64,000 nucleotides of DNA from assembly GCA_036971475.1 (NCBI GenBank), contig JBAIZL010000003.1, positions 87,182,042 to 87,246,041 on the forward strand. The letters run 5' to 3'. This document shows positions 37,086 through 49,969 of this stretch, one piece after another. How positions within the stretch are numbered: the stretch's first letter is position 1; the number at the start of each line of letters is the position of its first letter. The position numbers were made by a program, and so were the translations under genes. The notes under the pieces are model-generated. The model was not told where the DNA came from and searched no databases. It worked only from the letters and a program-made list of their open reading frames with translations. The DNA comes from Prosapia bicincta (lineage: Eukaryota; Arthropoda; Insecta; Hemiptera; Cercopidae).

Positions 37086-37365
37086 TTTGATAGGTTTAAA
37101 ATGTTCTTCCAAGTCTTCCGATACCCATTCTTACATCTCTCGGCCCATAGTTAAGTTTTTATTAAATTTTGTCTTTCAAGATTTTCATTTTCAAGATTCT
37201 CTTCAACTGAAATGCGCCCTTCCTCTTTTTCTTCTACCTTGCGAGATCCACGTTAGTATTTCTTTAGGAAGCAGATCCTCAGACATCCTTTGAGCATGCC
37301 CGTACCTCCTACGTTATGGGGATAAATCTGGTCTACCAATGTATGTTTCACTACCATGACCTCTC
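37086..37365 (-). pseudogene. Non-LTR retrotransposon ORF2, C-terminal relic
   Basis: Reverse strand, open over 37206-37313: RRRYGHAQRMSEDLLPKEIL, then TWISQGRRKRGRAHFS and a stop. After a frame change comes MGIGRLGRTF (about 37108-37135). The order matches the tail of insect LINE ORF2 proteins: WYGHxxRM, LPKxIxxWxPxGRRxRGRP, WRxGIGRRRxTF. Broken by stops and frameshifts. It is too far from, and differently worded than, the relic at 32-34 kb to be certain they were one copy. Confidence 0.8.
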
Positions 37366-37436
37366 TAGGTACTCTCTCTTATCTTAATTTAACTGTCGCA
37401 CGTTGCCATGTCTCTTACCTCTATAGTTTTCTTTTG

Positions 37437-38370
37437 TATTTATTCTACGTCTGGCTACTATTGTATACTGCGTGTCCAAACTACATACTATTGTATACTA
37501 AGTGTTAATACTGCCTACTATTGTATACTACGTGTCCATACTACATACTATTGTATACTACGTGCCCATAGTACATACTATTGTATACTAAGTGTTAATA
37601 CTGCCTACTATTGTATACTACGTGTTAATACTGCCTACTATTGTATACTACGTGTCCATACTACATACTATTTTATACAATGTGTTCATACTATATACTA
37701 CCTACAATACGGCCTACTATTGTATACTACGTGTCCATACTACACACTATTGTATACTACGTGTTAATACTGCCTACTATTGTATACTACGTGTACACAC
37801 TACATACTATTGTATACTAAGTGTTAATACTGCCTACTATTGTATACTATCAATACTACATAATATAGTATACTACGTGTTAATACTGCCTATTATTGTA
37901 TACAACGCGTCCATCGTACTATTGTATACTACGTGTCCATACTACATACTATTGTATACTACTTGTTAATACTGCCTATTATTGTATACTACGTGTTAAT
38001 ACTGTCTACTAATGTATACTATGTGTCCATACTACATACTATTGTATACTATGTGTCGATACTACATACTGTTGTATACTATGGGTCCATACTACATACT
38101 ATTGTATACTATGTGTTCATACTACAGTCTACCTACATTATGGCCTACTATTGTGTACTAAGTGTTCATAGTATATACTGTTGTATACTATGTGTTCATA
38201 CTACATACTATTGTATATTACGGGTCCATACTACACAATATTGTATACTACGGGTTCGTACTACATACTATTGTATACTATATATGCGTACTACATAATA
38301 TTGTATACTACATCTTCATTCTGCATTATATTGTATACTAGTGTTTATAGTGCATACTACTGTATACTAC
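37437..38370 (+). repeat. 30-bp minisatellite, about 31 copies
   Basis: Unit TACATACTATTGTATACTAC plus GTGTCCATAC. A second common variant is GTGTTAATACTGCC. The 30-bp period keeps three forward frames open for about 120 codons each, reading decapeptides such as YYCILRVHTT. Three frames being open alike argues for a by-product rather than selection. Several copies are shortened near 37690, 37850 and 38120. Confidence 0.95.
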
Positions 38371-38374
38371 ACTG

Positions 38375-39280
38375 TATTAGGTGATAAAACTCTTGATAAA
38401 TAGTTGTATTATATATCCTATATTTTCATAGTATTGTGCTACACAATATTATCAACTTTAGAAATATATGAGGGCAATATTGATAGCTTGTTTTAGTGTT
38501 TATAAATCGAAGAAAAGTATAGAAATTACCACAATGTCAAATGGTGAAATCAGTTTTCGCAAGTATCCTTAAAACAATATCGAATATTATTGGAATAAAA
38601 TACCAAAAAAATAAAATACAAAAATGATTTTACAAAAGCTATTTTAAATATCCCTATACAGAGTTCTTTTAACATATTTTTGTGGAAATAAATTTTGTCA
38701 GGAACTTTAAAAATTAGAATGTTTAGTCTAAAATGTAAATCGTGTATTTGAAATTTCGAGCGACTGTAATATTGTACAAGAGAACATGGCGCCGGAGAAA
38801 ACAGGTTTATCGTGGTTGCCTAGGAAACTGCTGTTAATAAAAGAGAACAAACGCAATTTAAAAAAAAGAAACGAAAAAGAATTGCTGGTACAATGCGTCC
38901 GCCGAAATTTTTAGAAATTACAATGGTGTGTAATAAAGTAATTTTTAATTCAGTGGTTCAATTAATTGTAAATAATTAAAGATATACATTAGAATTAGAC
39001 TTCAACTTTGAAGTGATAACATATTTATTTTTTATAAACCATGGGCAAGATATTGGGAATGTATTTTATTTAACTGTGCATTGAGTAGAAAGCAGTATTA
39101 TGATATTGTAAATATTTTCTATTGTAAATGTATTTGTCTATAAGTAGATTATATTTACTAATATATGTATTATGCCAATTATTAACAATCTATTTAAATA
39201 CGAGTAATGTTTTATATTAGTCTAATTATTAAAGTAAACCATTATTAAATATATTTTATATTAATTACAATACACAGATA
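38375..39280. other. No gene seen
   Basis: A 42-codon frame with a good ATG context (38786-38914, MAPEKTGLSWLPRKL) is noted but unsupported. Confidence 0.45.
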
Positions 39281-39282
39281 GT

Positions 39283-39409
39283 ATATATATATATATATAC
39301 ACTATATACAATAGTACTTTTGACACACGCACACATAGCCACCCACCCAACCACCCACACGCACACACACACACAAACCCAAACACCCACACACACACAC
39401 ACACACACA
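39283..39409 (+). repeat. (TA)n and imperfect (CA)n / CCCA microsatellites
   Basis: TA at 39283-39299. CA with CCACCCAACC and CAAACCCAAA interruptions at 39325-39409. Confidence 0.85.
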
Positions 39410-42305
39410 GGTTTGTATGAGGAGTTCGGTGTGTCGAGGTTAAGCACTATCCGGTTAACCGAAAACTCCGTAATTTTCCGAAACCAACCAACGAGGTCTC
39501 GCCTAATTATACCTAAACAAATCGAATAGTTTGACAATAAATTATGGCGATGTGTTATATTTTAAATTCTGAATCAAATGATATAAGTTTTTTATTTCGG
39601 AAATGTTTTTTTTAATTATTTTTTTGCACGTTAGCGAGGTCTTGCTGTTTTATAACCTATTACTGGGGTCTCAGCTCCACTTTTTATATAAAAGCAAAGC
39701 GAGGTCCTAATGAAATGTTTAATACTGACTACCGAGGTCTTTTTCTAATAAATTTGTATAAGATTTTTTTATTTCATAATGCATGAAATCTTTACATTAT
39801 TGGAATGTTATCGAATGTTATTTAAATGTATAAAATTTAGTAGTAAAATTAGCATTTTTATTTAAAATTAGACTGTTTTACAATGTGTGTAATATGAAAT
39901 GTACTTTTTTAAATGGATTAACCTATATTTTATTTTGCAAAACTAACAGAATAATTAGTATTTGGATTGTATGAAGTTATATAAAAATCTCTTGAATATA
40001 CAAATATTTAAAATATACATTATTATTTGATAATTATAAATGTTTACATTTCTAAGCATGAAAACATTATATATTAACGATTTTTAAATGGGTTTTGTAT
40101 GTAATTTAATGGTGTATCTGTGATAGAAATTGACTGTGAAATATTTTATTATAATACAATACAAAATTTATTTAAAAAAATAGTTATTGTAATTACTATT
40201 AGCCTATAAGTCGAGTTTCAATAAATTCTGAATCTTGGCTAAAGTTTTTTCACTATTAAAATTCATAACTATTATTGGAATATAAATTAAAGTGTTTTAT
40301 TTGTTGTTACTAATAATTTAAATTTCCAGTATTTTGAAATTGTAAAATATTACACATTAAATTTTACAACTAGAATAAATTTTAAAATGATTATAGTGCT
40401 GTTATTACTCCCGTAAAAAATGTTTTAAATATTTTGCAGTTTTTTATAGTATATAACAGATTTAATAAAAAAAGGCTATAAATCCTAGTGTTTGTACAAA
40501 TTAAAAAAATACTTCTGTTGACACCGCCTAAGACCTCGGTTGCATGTTAAGAACATGTCGAGTCCTCGCTAGGCCGTTGCTGTACCGCACCAATTTCACC
40601 TATATGAAACACATAAAAAAAATTTAAGACAACTAATATTAAAATTATGTTTCACAGCATCATTTTCAGAGCTATGTATACTCCATTAGCTCTAATATGT
40701 ATTATGTTTTGGTTATATAACTGTAATGGCATTTATTTAAAACATATTAACAAGCAAAATTTATTTTATATTTGTTTAAATCTAAATTACAATATTTTGC
40801 CAACGATTGCTGTTAATTAATAAATTCGACAACGGTTAGTATGTTTAGTTGATTTAGGATTTAAGAGTTAGTGTTGAAAACAGGATTCTTAAATGCTAGC
40901 GATATCTTGTACTTTTAATAATAGGTTACAGATACAGATGATTTTTTTTTTCATAAAATAACAATCCGTTCTAGGTATTTAAACGATTTCCCGGGATATA
41001 TCCGCTTATTACAAGAGCATTTTTCTTGTATAGATAGGTTACTGTTACCTATATTCTTTCAATTTCATACACGTCGTCTCTAGTATTATTCATTACAACC
41101 CTATATTATTATAGCACTTTATGAACAAGGTGGTTATTTAATCAAGGTGGTTTGGGAAACGCACTGTTCACTAAAAAATTCACTTTATATTCACACGAAT
41201 TCTTAGTTCACTTGTTATACACGGCACAGGACGGCACATTTTCACAATTAACTCTTCCAAACTAACCTGTTCTTGTTAACATTCTCAACCCCTACTAAAG
41301 ATATTTTTGGCTAACGGAAAGATGTTCAACCCTACCATAATCTTTACCTGGATTCTCTCTCTCTCTTGTCAAGTTCAAGAAACCACCCTGTCTTATACAT
41401 CAAAAATTAGTTAAGCAAATATATTTAAGGCCTTATTTCTCTTTATAACTTAAACCTACTATTCTAAATTCCAATTATGTAATTTGAACGTCTATCACTA
41501 TGCGAATGTTTTTTTTTTTTAATGGCGGTGGTCGACACTTCACTAGATTACAAAACAATTATTTCATTTAGAGCTCCAAATTTGAAACATGTATTTGTAT
41601 TTTAGTATTTATTTACTTTCATATAGTCTTAAGTAAATTATACAGACTACTTGTAAACTTGGCTAGTACAAGTTTTATAACGATGGAATCCTGATTACTC
41701 AATATTTCAATGCTGAAATATTAAGCTCTTATTTCAGAGTTTATAAGGTCAACAAAGATAAGTTTTATTGTTGGAAGTCATAGACTTGTTACAGTATTTA
41801 GTTTGATTATTACATGTATTGCATATTGTTCACATTGAAAGCAATACGTCTCCTACATTGCTTAAGGTTTAACTACCATTTCTCATTATGCATCTAAAGT
41901 TCAAATTTTATTAGACATTTGGTTAAGATTTGAACCAAATACCGCTTAATCGATTATATCAAATGGTTTTTATTTTGTACAGAATAAATTCCTTTACAAG
42001 GAAGAAAATTAATTTGATGCTACTAATTAGGTGAATTAAAAAATATTGTAAAAACTATTAAAAACGCTATATGAATTATTTTAGGCTGTTAAATTAATGA
42101 TCAAAATTAATTAATTATCAGATTAATTATAAGAAACCTATTAATAATCAATAACCGTGTTAAACATATTAATACAATACTAAAATAAATGATTATCACT
42201 ATAAATGTAATTTTGTGTCAAATGCAAGTTTTATTATTTTTTAAATATTCAGTCCGTTAAACCTAGATATACGTTACTTATAAGTTACTGTACATTATTA
42301 TAATA
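39410..42305. other. AT-rich, no gene; scattered GAGGTCT words
   Basis: GAGGTCT or one-base variants occur at 39493, 39636, 39665 (GGGGTCT), 39701 (GAGGTCC) and 39734, and inverted at 40531. Nothing else recognised. Confidence 0.4.
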
Positions 42306-42311
42306 GATTAG

Positions 42312-43985
42312 CTGCCCCCCTTTGCGTATTCAAAGCCTACTAACAGATTACGTGATACCTTCTATATTCAAAGCCTACTAATAATGGCCACCTCCCTTGT
42401 ATATTCAAAAGTTACTAATAGATTAGCTGTCCCCTTGTATATTCAAAACCTACTAATAAATTGTCTGCCTCCTGTGTATATTCAAACGTTACTAATAAAT
42501 TAGCTGCCTCCCTTTGCATATTCAAAGCCTACTAATAAATTGTCTGCCTCCCGTGTATATTCAAACGTTTATTAATAAATTAGCTGCCCCCCTTTTCATA
42601 TTCAAAGCCTACTAATAAATTGTCTGCCTCCCGTGTATATTCAAACGTTTATTAATAAATTAGCTGCCCCCCTTTTCATATTCAAAGCCTACTAATAAAT
42701 TGTCTGCCTCCCGTGTATATTCAAACGTTTATTAATAAATTAGCTGTCCCCTTGTATATTCAAAGCCTACTAATAAATTGTCTGCCTCCTGTGTATATTC
42801 AAACGTTACTAATAAATTAGCTGCCTCCCTTTGCATATTCAAAGCCTACTAATAAATTGTCTGCCTCCCGTGTATATTCAAACGTTTATTAATAAATTAG
42901 CTGTCCCCTAGTATATTCAAAGCCTACTAATAAATTGTCTGCCTCCCGTGTATATTCAAACGTTTATTAATAAATTAGCTGCCCCCTTTTCATATTCAAA
43001 GCCTACTAATAAATTGTCTGCCTCCCGTGTATATTCAAACCTTTAATTATAAATTAGCTGCCCCCCTTTTCATATTCAAAGCCTACTAATAAATTGTCTG
43101 CCTCCCGTGTTTATTCAAACGTTTATTAATAAATTAGCTGTCCCCTTGTATATTCAAAGCCTACTAATAAATTGTCTGCCTCCTGTGTATATTCAAACGT
43201 TACTATTAAATTAGCTGCCTCCCTTTGCATATTCAAAGCCTACTAATAAATTGTCTGCCTCCCGTGTATATTCAAACGTTTATTAATAAATTAGCTGCCC
43301 CCCTTTTCATATTCAAAGCCTACTAATAGATTACGTGATACCTTCTATATTCAAAACCTACTAATAACGGCCACCTCCCTTGTAAATTCAAAAGTCACTA
43401 ATAGATTAGCTGTCCCCTTGTATATTCAAAGCCTACTAATAAATTGTCTGCCTCCCTTGTATATTCAATCGTTACTAATAGACTAGCTGCCTCCCTTTGC
43501 ATATTCAAAGCCTACTAACAGATTACGTGATTCCTTCTATATTCAAAGCCTACTAACAAATCGGCTGCCTCCCTTGTATATTTAATGTTACTAATAGATT
43601 AGCTGTTCCTTTGTATATTCAAATCCTACTAATAAATTGTCTGCCTCCCGTGTATATTTAATGTTACTAATAGATTAGCTGTCCCTTTGTATATTCAAAG
43701 CCTACTAATAAATTGGCCACCTCCCTTGTATATTCAAAAGTTACTAATATATTAGCTGTCCGCTTTTATAATCAAAGACTACTAATAAATTGGCTGCCTC
43801 CCTTGTATATTCAAAAGTTACTAATAGATTAGCTGTCCGCTTTTATATTCAAAGCCTACTAATAAATTGGCTGCCTCCCTTGTATACTCAAAAGTTACTA
43901 ATAGATTAGCTGTTCCCCTGTATATTCAAAACTTACTAATGGACTATGTGTCTCCTTGTATATATAAAGCCTACTAATATATATT
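42312..43985 (+). repeat. Satellite of ~40-bp monomers in ~80-bp dimers, about 42 monomers
   Basis: Monomer A: TATTCAAAGCCTACTAATAA then ATTGTCTGCCTCCCGTGTA (39 bp). Monomer B: TATTCAAACGTTTATTAATA then AATTAGCTGCCCCCCTTTTCA (about 41 bp). They alternate in the centre (42470-43320), giving a higher-order dimer. The edges carry extra variants (ACGTGATACCTTCTA, GGCCACCTCCCTTG). Confidence 0.95.
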
Positions 43986-44019
43986 AGCTGGGACAAGGGT
44001 TGCAGCACAAGACTTGAAA

Positions 44020-44575
44020 TAACTTATATCATATGATTTCAAAAAACAGCTGACTTTATGTTATAGGTTATATGGTAGAACAGCTGTTTTAACACAAAGG
44101 TTATGATACTTTATTTGATAATTTATGGTGATAGTTTTTTTTGAAAAATAATTCATTAAATAAATTTAATAATAAATTAATTTTAGTTTTACATGGGATA
44201 AAATCGTTTCATAAAAGGGGTAAGGTTGACGGTATAGGTAATCCATGTTATTTGGCCTAATATATGTGATAAAATGATTACATAAGAAAGCTGACTTTAT
44301 GTTATAGGTTATGTGGTAGAACAGCTGTTTTAACACAAAGGTTATGATACTTTATTTGATAATTTATGGTGATAGTTTTTTTTGAAAAATAATTCATTAA
44401 ATAAATTTAATAATAAATTAATTTTAGTTTTACATGGGATAAAATCGTTTCATAAAAGGGGTAAGGTTGACGGTATAGGTAATCCATGTTATTTGGCCTA
44501 ATATATGTGATTATATGATTACATAAGAAAGCTGACTTTATGTTATAGGTTATGTGGTAGAAAAAAATAAAACCT
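44020..44575 (+). repeat. 241-bp tandem duplication of the CAGCTG dispersed repeat
   Basis: AGCTGACTTTATGTTATAGG starts at 44048, 44289 and 44530, exactly 241 bp apart. The two full units are almost identical, so the duplication is recent. Diverged single copies are at 4621, 5283 and 44655. Confidence 0.95.
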
Positions 44576-44654
44576 GAAATATATGTTTATTTATTTTCAA
44601 ATGAACACATAGGTTATTCTAATGTACGAAAACGTTGGTTATCCTAACGAAGAT

Positions 44655-44700
44655 TAAAGCAGCTGTTTTAACTTATAGGTTGTTACTTTATTTATAAAAA
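44655..44700 (+). repeat. Fragment of the CAGCTG dispersed repeat
   Basis: AGCAGCTGTTTTAACTTATA then TTACTTTATTTATAA. Confidence 0.5.
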
Positions 44701-44704
44701 TAAA

Positions 44705-45725
44705 TAAAGTAACATTTTTCGCTGGTTATCTAAGTAGGAATTGACCTTATCAAATAGGAATTTTTGTTTATATTACTTGTATTACAGAAAAAATCTAACT
44801 AATATAATAATGGCAAAAACGATTGAATGCTATAAAGAAATTAAAATATTGGAATAAATAATAAAAATATTAATATTTAAAACAAAGTAGCAAACATATC
44901 TGGCTCTCTATGTATATGGATTGACCCATACGTAAATAGTTAGAGCTACTGAGAACTTTGGAGCAAGCTATTTCAGAACTAGCCAGTGCTTGTAGTACGA
45001 AGATATTCCGGTAGATCTGTACTTGTAAAATACCGCAAAGTATTGTTAAATATACCGTAATAAGAAGGTATCTTGGAAACAAACCTTCCCGAAAAACAGT
45101 CATAGCGAACTTATTGGATAAATCTGAGAAATGATGCGTACAAATTGGATGCAAGAAAGATACATCCAAAATATATTCAATGAACGGTTGTAATACAAGA
45201 AATAAAACTACCAGACAGTTCAAATAATGTGGTATTAGCTGACTATTCACATTAAAAATATATGTCTACATAAACTGGTGGTCAAGAACACATTGAGCCA
45301 TAGCTTAGTATAGCCGTAGTGAAGCATGACTGAATACATACAGTACTTGTGTTAATTGTAGGTTTAGGTTATTTCAGCGGGAATAATGCCAAGGCTACGG
45401 GAAGCATTAGTTTTCTGCTCTTATTGTGCCGGCATATTACATACTTAGCTCACCTGACCCGGTCATTAGAACTGCGGGAAACAGCCGTGGTTTTATCTAA
45501 TGAGGACATGGATGCTATGCGCGGCTTATCCACTAATACATTCTCCGAAGGGAAAAGTGTTAATGGAACATTTGTGGATTACTTACTATTTAATGGAAAA
45601 TTCCATTTACATATAATACTTTATATATCCATATGAAACACGATCCTAGTCATATGATAAGAAAACTACAGGAGGAATATGAGGCAGCAGCTCAACAACG
45701 AACATTCTAAAATTATATTATCTAA
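44705..45725. other. No recognised gene; two unclassified frames
   Basis: Reverse 126-codon frame 44870-45250 and forward 95-codon frame 45349-45636 lie side by side. The forward one (first codon TTG) has protein-like composition (LTRSLELRETAVVLSNEDMD) but no domain I know. It could be an upstream piece of the LINE relic that follows. Confidence 0.3.
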
Positions 45726-45730
45726 TAGTA

Positions 45731-46265
45731 GGCAAAGACGAGATTTGGGACCTTAGCTTGGAAAACACTGTAATCAAGAGGGTAAAAACCTTCATGTATC
45801 TAAGGGCGATTTTTAATAAGAATTTAGGGGAAGACTAAACAAAGGCAGATCAGTGGCAGGAACTTTAAACACTCTACAGTTCAGAGGTATGGGATGTTAC
45901 GAATGCTAACAGTAACAAACTCATGACGATAGAAATGGACTACTTAAGACGACGCTACGTTGAGTCGAGACTTGAAAGGGTCAGAAATAGGCAAATACGT
46001 AACGAAATGAAAATGGATAAAAATATAAGGTAAGAGATAGAATGAAAACAACTAACATGGTTTGGACACATAAAGAGGACGGCAGAAGGTGGCCTCCAAA
46101 GGTAATAGAGTAGATTCAACCTGAGAAAAGAAAGAGACGACGGCCACGAAGACGTTGGCGTGATGACATCGACGAAGCAATGACTGGAGGAAACCTAGAA
46201 GAGGCATAATATATGGCAGAAGAAATTGTAAATTTGAGACGGAGAGGTAGCAACAGCTGTAACAG
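45731..46265 (+). pseudogene. Non-LTR retrotransposon ORF2, C-terminal relic
   Basis: Forward frames give, in order: DEIWDLSLENTVIKRVKTFM then YLRAIFNKNLGED (45737-45838, like xxFKYLGSxxxEDGD); EVWDVTNANSNKLMTIEMDY then LRRRYVESRLERVRNRQI (from about 45883); TWFGHIKRTAEGGL (46055-46097, the WFGHxxRM motif); and PEKRKRRRPRRRWRDDIDEA (46121-46180). This is the usual tail of insect LINE ORF2 proteins. At least three frame changes and several stops are present. Confidence 0.85.
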
Positions 46266-46269
46266 ATCC

Positions 46270-46885
46270 GTTATAAAAAAATAAGTACATAATCTCACCT
46301 TCCCTTCTGTATGGCCCTTGCAGAGAGCAGATCTTCTTCAGATATCTAATACACTTCCTTGTAGGAAGAAGGATACTCAAGGACAGATGAAATAAGGTAA
46401 TACTAAGGACAGGACATAATGTTCCTTTAGGAAAAGGGAAACATTGGGGCGTTGTCAGGTTAGGTTCACTCATACATAGCCTTGCTTTCCTCCGGAGTGA
46501 AGAGGTACCTACTACCGCTACACAGGGTTTTAACGGAGTTTTTGTCCTAAATATTTTTCAAAATGGCTTAATTATTTATACCATTTATAACAAAATTAAA
46601 ATTAACACATTTTCGCTATAAATTTTTAATATGTAGTAAATTAATACATTTTTCAATTGGATGAATTAAAATTAAATATTGTTTAAACTTGTCCGCCTCT
46701 TTTAATTTAGCACTGTCAAGAATTTTGGGGCAAATCTTGAATTTCTATTCTTCAAACATATAATATTTAATTAGATTGCTTTTGTAAACTAGAATTTATT
46801 AGATTCATATAAGTAACGATGTCTTGAATTTTTACTCTCCAAACGTAAGATAACTGGTTACATTGCTTAGGTATAATAGAATCTA
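46270..46885. other. No gene; diverged approach to the 260-bp array
   Basis: From about 46690, weak echoes of the following unit (CTTGAATTT, TCTTCAAACATATAATATTT, GATTGCTTTTG) suggest older, degraded units. Confidence 0.4.
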
Positions 46886-46887
46886 TG

Positions 46888-48160
46888 AATTTTGCCATTC
46901 ATAATCACTTCCAGATTAATTATGTAGTTGTATACGTATATTCGTAAATTTCGTTCTTCAATCGTACAATATTTAGCTAGCTTGCTTTGGTCCACTGGAA
47001 TTTATATATTAATAAAATCGCAGTTAAAATCAAAAGAGTGATCAGTAATGAGCAGCAGAGTTCGAATTTTCAAAGGCTACTTCCAATTTTAAATGCACTC
47101 ACAATTTTGCTGTATTGGATAGGAAAATAAGTCGCAATATCTTGAAATTTTGCCAATCATAATCACTTCCAGATTCACTTTATAGTTGTATAGGTAATAT
47201 CTCTAATTTCGTTCATCAATCGTACAATATTTAGCTAGCTTGCTTTGGTCAACTGGAATTTATATATTAATAAAATCGTAGTTTATATCAGAAGAGTAGT
47301 GATCTGTAATGAGCAGTAGAGTTTGAATTTCAGAGGCTACTTCCAATTTTAAATGCACTCACAATTTTGCTGTATTGGATAGGAAAATAAGTCGCAATAT
47401 CTTGAAATTTTGCCAATCATAATCACTTCCAGATTCACTTTATAGTTGTATAGGTGACATCTTTAATTTTGTTCATCAATCGTACAATATTTAGCTGGCT
47501 TGCTTTGGTCAACTGGAATTTATATATTAATAAAATCGTAGTTTATATCAGAAGAGTAGTGATCTGTAATGAGCAGTAGAGTTTGAATTTCAGAGGCTAC
47601 TTCCAATTTTAAATGCACTCACAATTTTGCTGTATTGGATAGGAAAATGTCTCATCATTTATCTGGAAATTTTGCCAATCATAATCACTTCCAGATTCAC
47701 TTTGTAGTTGTATAGGTAATATCTCTAATTTCGTTCTTCAATCGTAAAATATTTAGCTAGCTTGCTTTGGTCCACTGGAATTTATATATTAATAAAATTG
47801 CACTTTAAATCAGAAGAGTGATCTGTAATGAGCAGCAGACTTCGAATTTTTCAGAGGCTACTTCCAATTTTAAATGCACTCACAATATTGCTGTGTTGTA
47901 TAGGAAAATAAGTCGCATTATTTATCTTGAAATTTTACCAATCATAATCACTACCAGATTCACTTTGTAGTTTTATAGGTAATATCTCTAATTTCGTTCA
48001 TCAATCGTACAATATTTAGCTAGCTTGCTTTGGCCAACTGGAATTTATATATTAATAAAATCGTAGTTTATATCAGAAGAGTGATCTGTAATGAGCAGCA
48101 GAGTTTGAATTTTCCGAGGCTACTTCTATTTTCAAATGCACTCACAATTTTTGCAGTAAA
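46888..48160 (+). repeat. 260-bp tandem repeat, 5 copies
   Basis: Units start with AATTTTGCCAATCATAATCA at 46888, 47146, 47406, 47668 and 47931, so the period is 258-263 bp. Each contains ACAATATTTAGCTAGCTTGC, GGAATTTATATATTAATAAA and GTAATGAGCAGCAGAGTT. Adjacent units are highly similar. Confidence 0.95.
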
Positions 48161-48274
48161 GAAGACAGTTTTATGATTTCATGTTATATTGTCAGGAACG
48201 TGCCTAGGTCTTGCATTTCATGTTTTATTGGAGTTGGAAAAACAGTTTATCTTAAAATTTTGCTGGTGTAAAAT

Positions 48275-48720
48275 GTAAGGTATATTGTTAAAATTTACTA
48301 TGTACTGTTAAACATCACTGAAGACCTTACTGTTAAAATTCACTGTATACTGTTAAACATCACTGAAGACCTTACTGTTAAAATTCACTTTATACTGTTA
48401 AACATCACTGACGACCTTACTGTTAATATTCACTGTATACTGTTAAACATCACTGACGACCTTACTGTTAATATTCACTATATACTGTTAAACATCACTG
48501 ACGACCTTACTGTTAAAATTCACTGTATACTGTTAAACATCACTGACGACCTTACTGTTAAAATTCACTGTATACTGTTAAACATCACTGACGACCTTAC
48601 TGTTAAAATTCACTGTATACTGTTAAACATCACTGACGACCTTACTGTTAAAATTCACTGTATACTGTTAAACATCACTGACGACCTTACTGTTAAAACT
48701 CACTGTGTACCGTTAAACTT
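48275..48720 (+). repeat. 45-bp minisatellite, about 9-10 copies
   Basis: Unit CTGTTAAACATCACTGACGA, then CCTTACTGTTAAAATTCACT, then GTATA, with the first two at 48305 and 48350. Early units have AAGAC for ACGAC. Confidence 0.95.
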
Positions 48721-48724
48721 AAAT

Positions 48725-49830
48725 GACTATCTTAATTAATGTTGAAATGCACGGTGTATTGTTTACTCTCTATTTACTTCCTTACTGATGAAATACCACC
48801 GTCAATTTACGCTCACTTTCAAATTAGGATTTGATTAAAATTTTTACAATACATTTAGTTCTGTCATCTCGTAGCAAGACCTAGGCATTAATTTTGTTAG
48901 CTGATACAAAAAAAGAACCGTTCAGTAGAAATTTTGAAGCCGAAATAATGGCCGTTGCTAAGCAATCCAACGTTGCAAATATACAACAATTAATACGTAT
49001 TACTTTTATTAGGCGTTTTACTGCATATTTTATACTACACTATTTTATTTTAACCTGAAGTTTTACAAATTCTGATCGCTTCAATGAGTCTCTTTCTTCA
49101 CACAAAGTAAACGTCCAAACAGGCTAGCGGTAGATTATTCTATTATGACCTAAACATAGGTCTATATACCTTTAACATTTTATTTTCCTAAATGAACTCA
49201 AGACGCAAATCACACTTGGTTCAGGCTCTTGACTCTCTTGAGAGTGGCTTCTGAAAAGTCAAAGAATAACGAAAAGAAGGAAGATTTATAAAGTATTATA
49301 TGCTTAAATGAATATGAAAAGGTATATTATATACTAAGTGGACGAGTCGAATACATCTTCCTTGTTTATTTCTAAAGTTTTATGTTAATTAGCTGATGGT
49401 AAATGTTACGATATCTTCATTTAGCGTCAACCCGTTTTCCAATTTCCTTATGAGGGTTCAGGCTGGCAATTTCTCGGTTGGAGCAGGTTCAAGGAAAGGT
49501 TTTACTGGCATTTACTTTGTGATAAATCTCGGGCTATTCGATGGAGGAGCAAGTATAAGACTTTTATACCATGCAACTTGAAACCCGTTTCCAACCCGAA
49601 CATCTTAAAAGCTTTCGATTCGATGGAAAAGCCTGAAATTGCATTTTCACGATGGATAACGGGTTGTTTTAAACTTTATTTTAAAAATGAATAAGCAAGT
49701 TTTTTGGGGAGTTTGGTATCTGTAATTTCTGCCAGTGTTGAACTTCGTATTGATAAATTGTGTTTGATAATAACTAATCACTGAAACTTATTTATGATTT
49801 CTATTTGTAAATCTATTCCTCACATGTAGA
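48725..49830. other. No gene seen
   Basis: A 61-codon forward frame (49396-49581) is unrecognised. Confidence 0.5.
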
Positions 49831-49968
49831 CTATACATAAGGGTTTAGTTCAGGTAACTTGTATTATTGGAGTATTTTTATTATTTTAGGTGTTTTAGGG
49901 TGTTTGCCAATATTTCCATTGCAATATATTTCACTACCTCTGTGCTCTTGATATGGTATGAGAAGCAG
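49831..49968 (+). repeat. Single arm of the 14.4-kb fold-back family
   Basis: CATAAGGGTTTA, GGTAACTTGT, TTTTTATTATTTT and, further on, CACTACCTCTGTGCTCTTGA follow the same order as the reverse of 14380-14520. It shows that the family exists as a non-palindromic unit. Confidence 0.6.
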
Positions 49969-49969
49969 C

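Noticed and set aside
38786..38914. 42-codon frame MAPEKTGLSWLPRKL with a good ATG context
   Set aside because: Too short, Lys-rich, no homology recognised and no supporting structure.
46116..46473. Reverse frames of 60 and 92 codons
   Set aside because: They overlap the forward LINE relic and show no domain.
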